Part shown: piece by piece, positions 63,353 through 64,000 of the stretch
Layout: the number at the start of each line of letters is the position of its first letter
Numbering within the stretch: the first letter of the stretch is position 1
Assembly (NCBI GenBank): GCA_013178275.1
Contig: JABLWZ010000006.1
Span: forward strand, 1-64,000
DNA: 64,000 nucleotides
Source of the DNA: Bacillota bacterium
GTDB lineage: Bacteria > Bacillota > Ch66 > Ch109
Direction: 5' to 3'
Translations under genes and position numbers: made by a program
Notes under the pieces: model-generated
Seen by the model: only the letters and a program-made list of their open reading frames with translations
What the model was told of the DNA's origin: nothing
Database searches by the model: none

Positions 63353-64000
63353 CAAAGGATTCCCCCTCAATCTCCTTATAACTCTCCTCCACCTGACAGA
63401 GCAGCCGTCCCGATCCCAGCAGGACCTCGACTTCGTCGCCCGATGCGACCTGGCTGTATGAACTCACCAGCTTTCCCCCGGGGAGCAGCCGGCAGACCGA
63501 ATAACCGCGCGACAGCACCGCCAGCGGGCTCAGGGCGTTCAGGTGCGACGCCAGCGACGCCAGCCGCTCCCGGTCGTACCGGAGGATCCGGTTTATCGCG
63601 CTCCCCAGCTGGCCCGCGTTCTGTTCCAGGGCCTTTCTCCTCACCTCCAGGAAACCCCGGGGCGAGAGCAGCACCTGGCGGGAGGCGAGCTGGTTCAAGC
63701 GCTCCTTCATCCGTCTCAGCCGGATCTCCATCGAGGACTGCATCCTGGCTTCCAGGTTTTCGACCTTGCGCAGAAGCTCGGACATCACCGGCACCACCAG
63801 CTCGGCCGCGGCCGATGGGGTCGCCGCCCTCCGGTCCGCCACCAGGTCGGAGATGCTCACATCGGTCTCGTGCCCCACCGCGGAAACCACCGGGACACGG
63901 CTTTTACTGATGGCCCGGGCGACCTCCTCGGTGTTGAAGGCCCACAGTTCCTCCAGGGAGCCGCCGCCGCGTCCGACGATGATGACCTCCACCCCGGGGA
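63342..64000 (-). CDS. xseA: Exodeoxyribonuclease VII large subunit, partial
   Basis: Only the C-terminal half is inside the window; the frame remains open at the edge. The XseA signature [19 protein letters not shown] and [19 protein letters not shown] (with TPSAAAE after it) are present. A coiled-coil region and the end segment [12 protein letters not shown] follow. The enzyme degrades single-stranded DNA to oligonucleotides. Confidence 0.94.
   Translation of the reverse strand, partial: PGVEVIIVGRGGGSLEELWAFNTEEVARAISKSRVPVVSAVGHETDVSISDLVADRRAATPSAAAELVVPVMSELLRKVENLEARMQSSMEIRLRRMKERLNQLASRQVLLSPRGFLEVRRKALEQNAGQLGSAINRILRYDRERLASLASHLNALSPLAVLSRGYSVCRLLPGGKLVSSYSQVASGDEVEVLLGSGRLLCQVEESYKEIEGESFDGR

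Overview
The window is a 64 kb piece of a GC-rich, endospore-forming, anaerobic Firmicute. It carries sigF with spoIIAA/AB, spo0A, spoIVB, spoIIM, spmA/B, spoVAC-AD-AE-AF, ytfJ and ytfI. It also carries a complete short-chain acyl-CoA beta-oxidation operon, an acetate transporter, an OLE RNA and flagellar/c-di-GMP elements. This mix fits a syntrophic or fermentative Clostridia lineage of the Syntrophomonadaceae/Peptococcaceae type. That placement is inferred from gene content only. Almost every gene is on the minus strand; the exceptions are yvyF and two small ORFs. I saw no rRNA, tRNA, CRISPR array or clear insertion sequence.

Region by region (plus-strand coordinates): 0-6 kb holds a giant secreted RHS/YD-repeat protein with discoidin modules, one of them split by an inserted module. 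6.3-7.1 kb holds a class I c-di-GMP riboswitch with its own terminator, leading into the flagellar gene yvyF. 7.2-11.1 kb is a run of a membrane protein, a BaiN-type flavoprotein, larB, an HDOD protein and an unknown. 11.4-14.1 kb is rluB, spmB, spmA and ytfJ. 15-25 kb is a catabolic block: acetate transporter, soluble chemoreceptor, sigma-54 activator, hbd, two CoA-transferase subunits, acyl-CoA dehydrogenase, thiolase and enoyl-CoA hydratase. A near-perfect -24/-12 promoter precedes the operon and a second precedes the transporter. 25-40 kb holds ytfI, trpS, an M50 protease, a DHH-CBS-nucleotidyltransferase fusion, a diguanylate cyclase, lysA, trpB2 and two DUF2229 proteins. 37.7-44.8 kb is the sporulation cluster spoVAF-AE-AD-AC, dodecin, sigF, spoIIAB, spoIIAA, dacF. 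44.9-50.9 kb is pdp, deoB, xerD, spoIIM, an EndoQ-like nuclease and a Nudix hydrolase. 51-64 kb is an M20 peptidase, spo0A, spoIVB, recN, mnmM, nadK, tlyA, dxs, oapA, OLE RNA, ispA, xseB and the 3' part of xseA.

The most notable system is the OLE ribonucleoprotein locus at 60.8-62.1 kb. It comprises a structured RNA of about 600 nt with its own promoter and a closing terminal stem, placed between ispA and the gene for its membrane partner OapA. It is a known but still enigmatic system. The second is a sigma-54 regulon joining the beta-oxidation operon, the acetate transporter and an adjacent activator. Both promoters carry a shared ATTAGTGA(A/T)T element about 90-110 bp upstream, which may be the activator site. 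The third is a dodecin gene under a forespore-type promoter between sigF and spoVAC. The fourth is a small family of hairpin repeats placed upstream of three sporulation genes.
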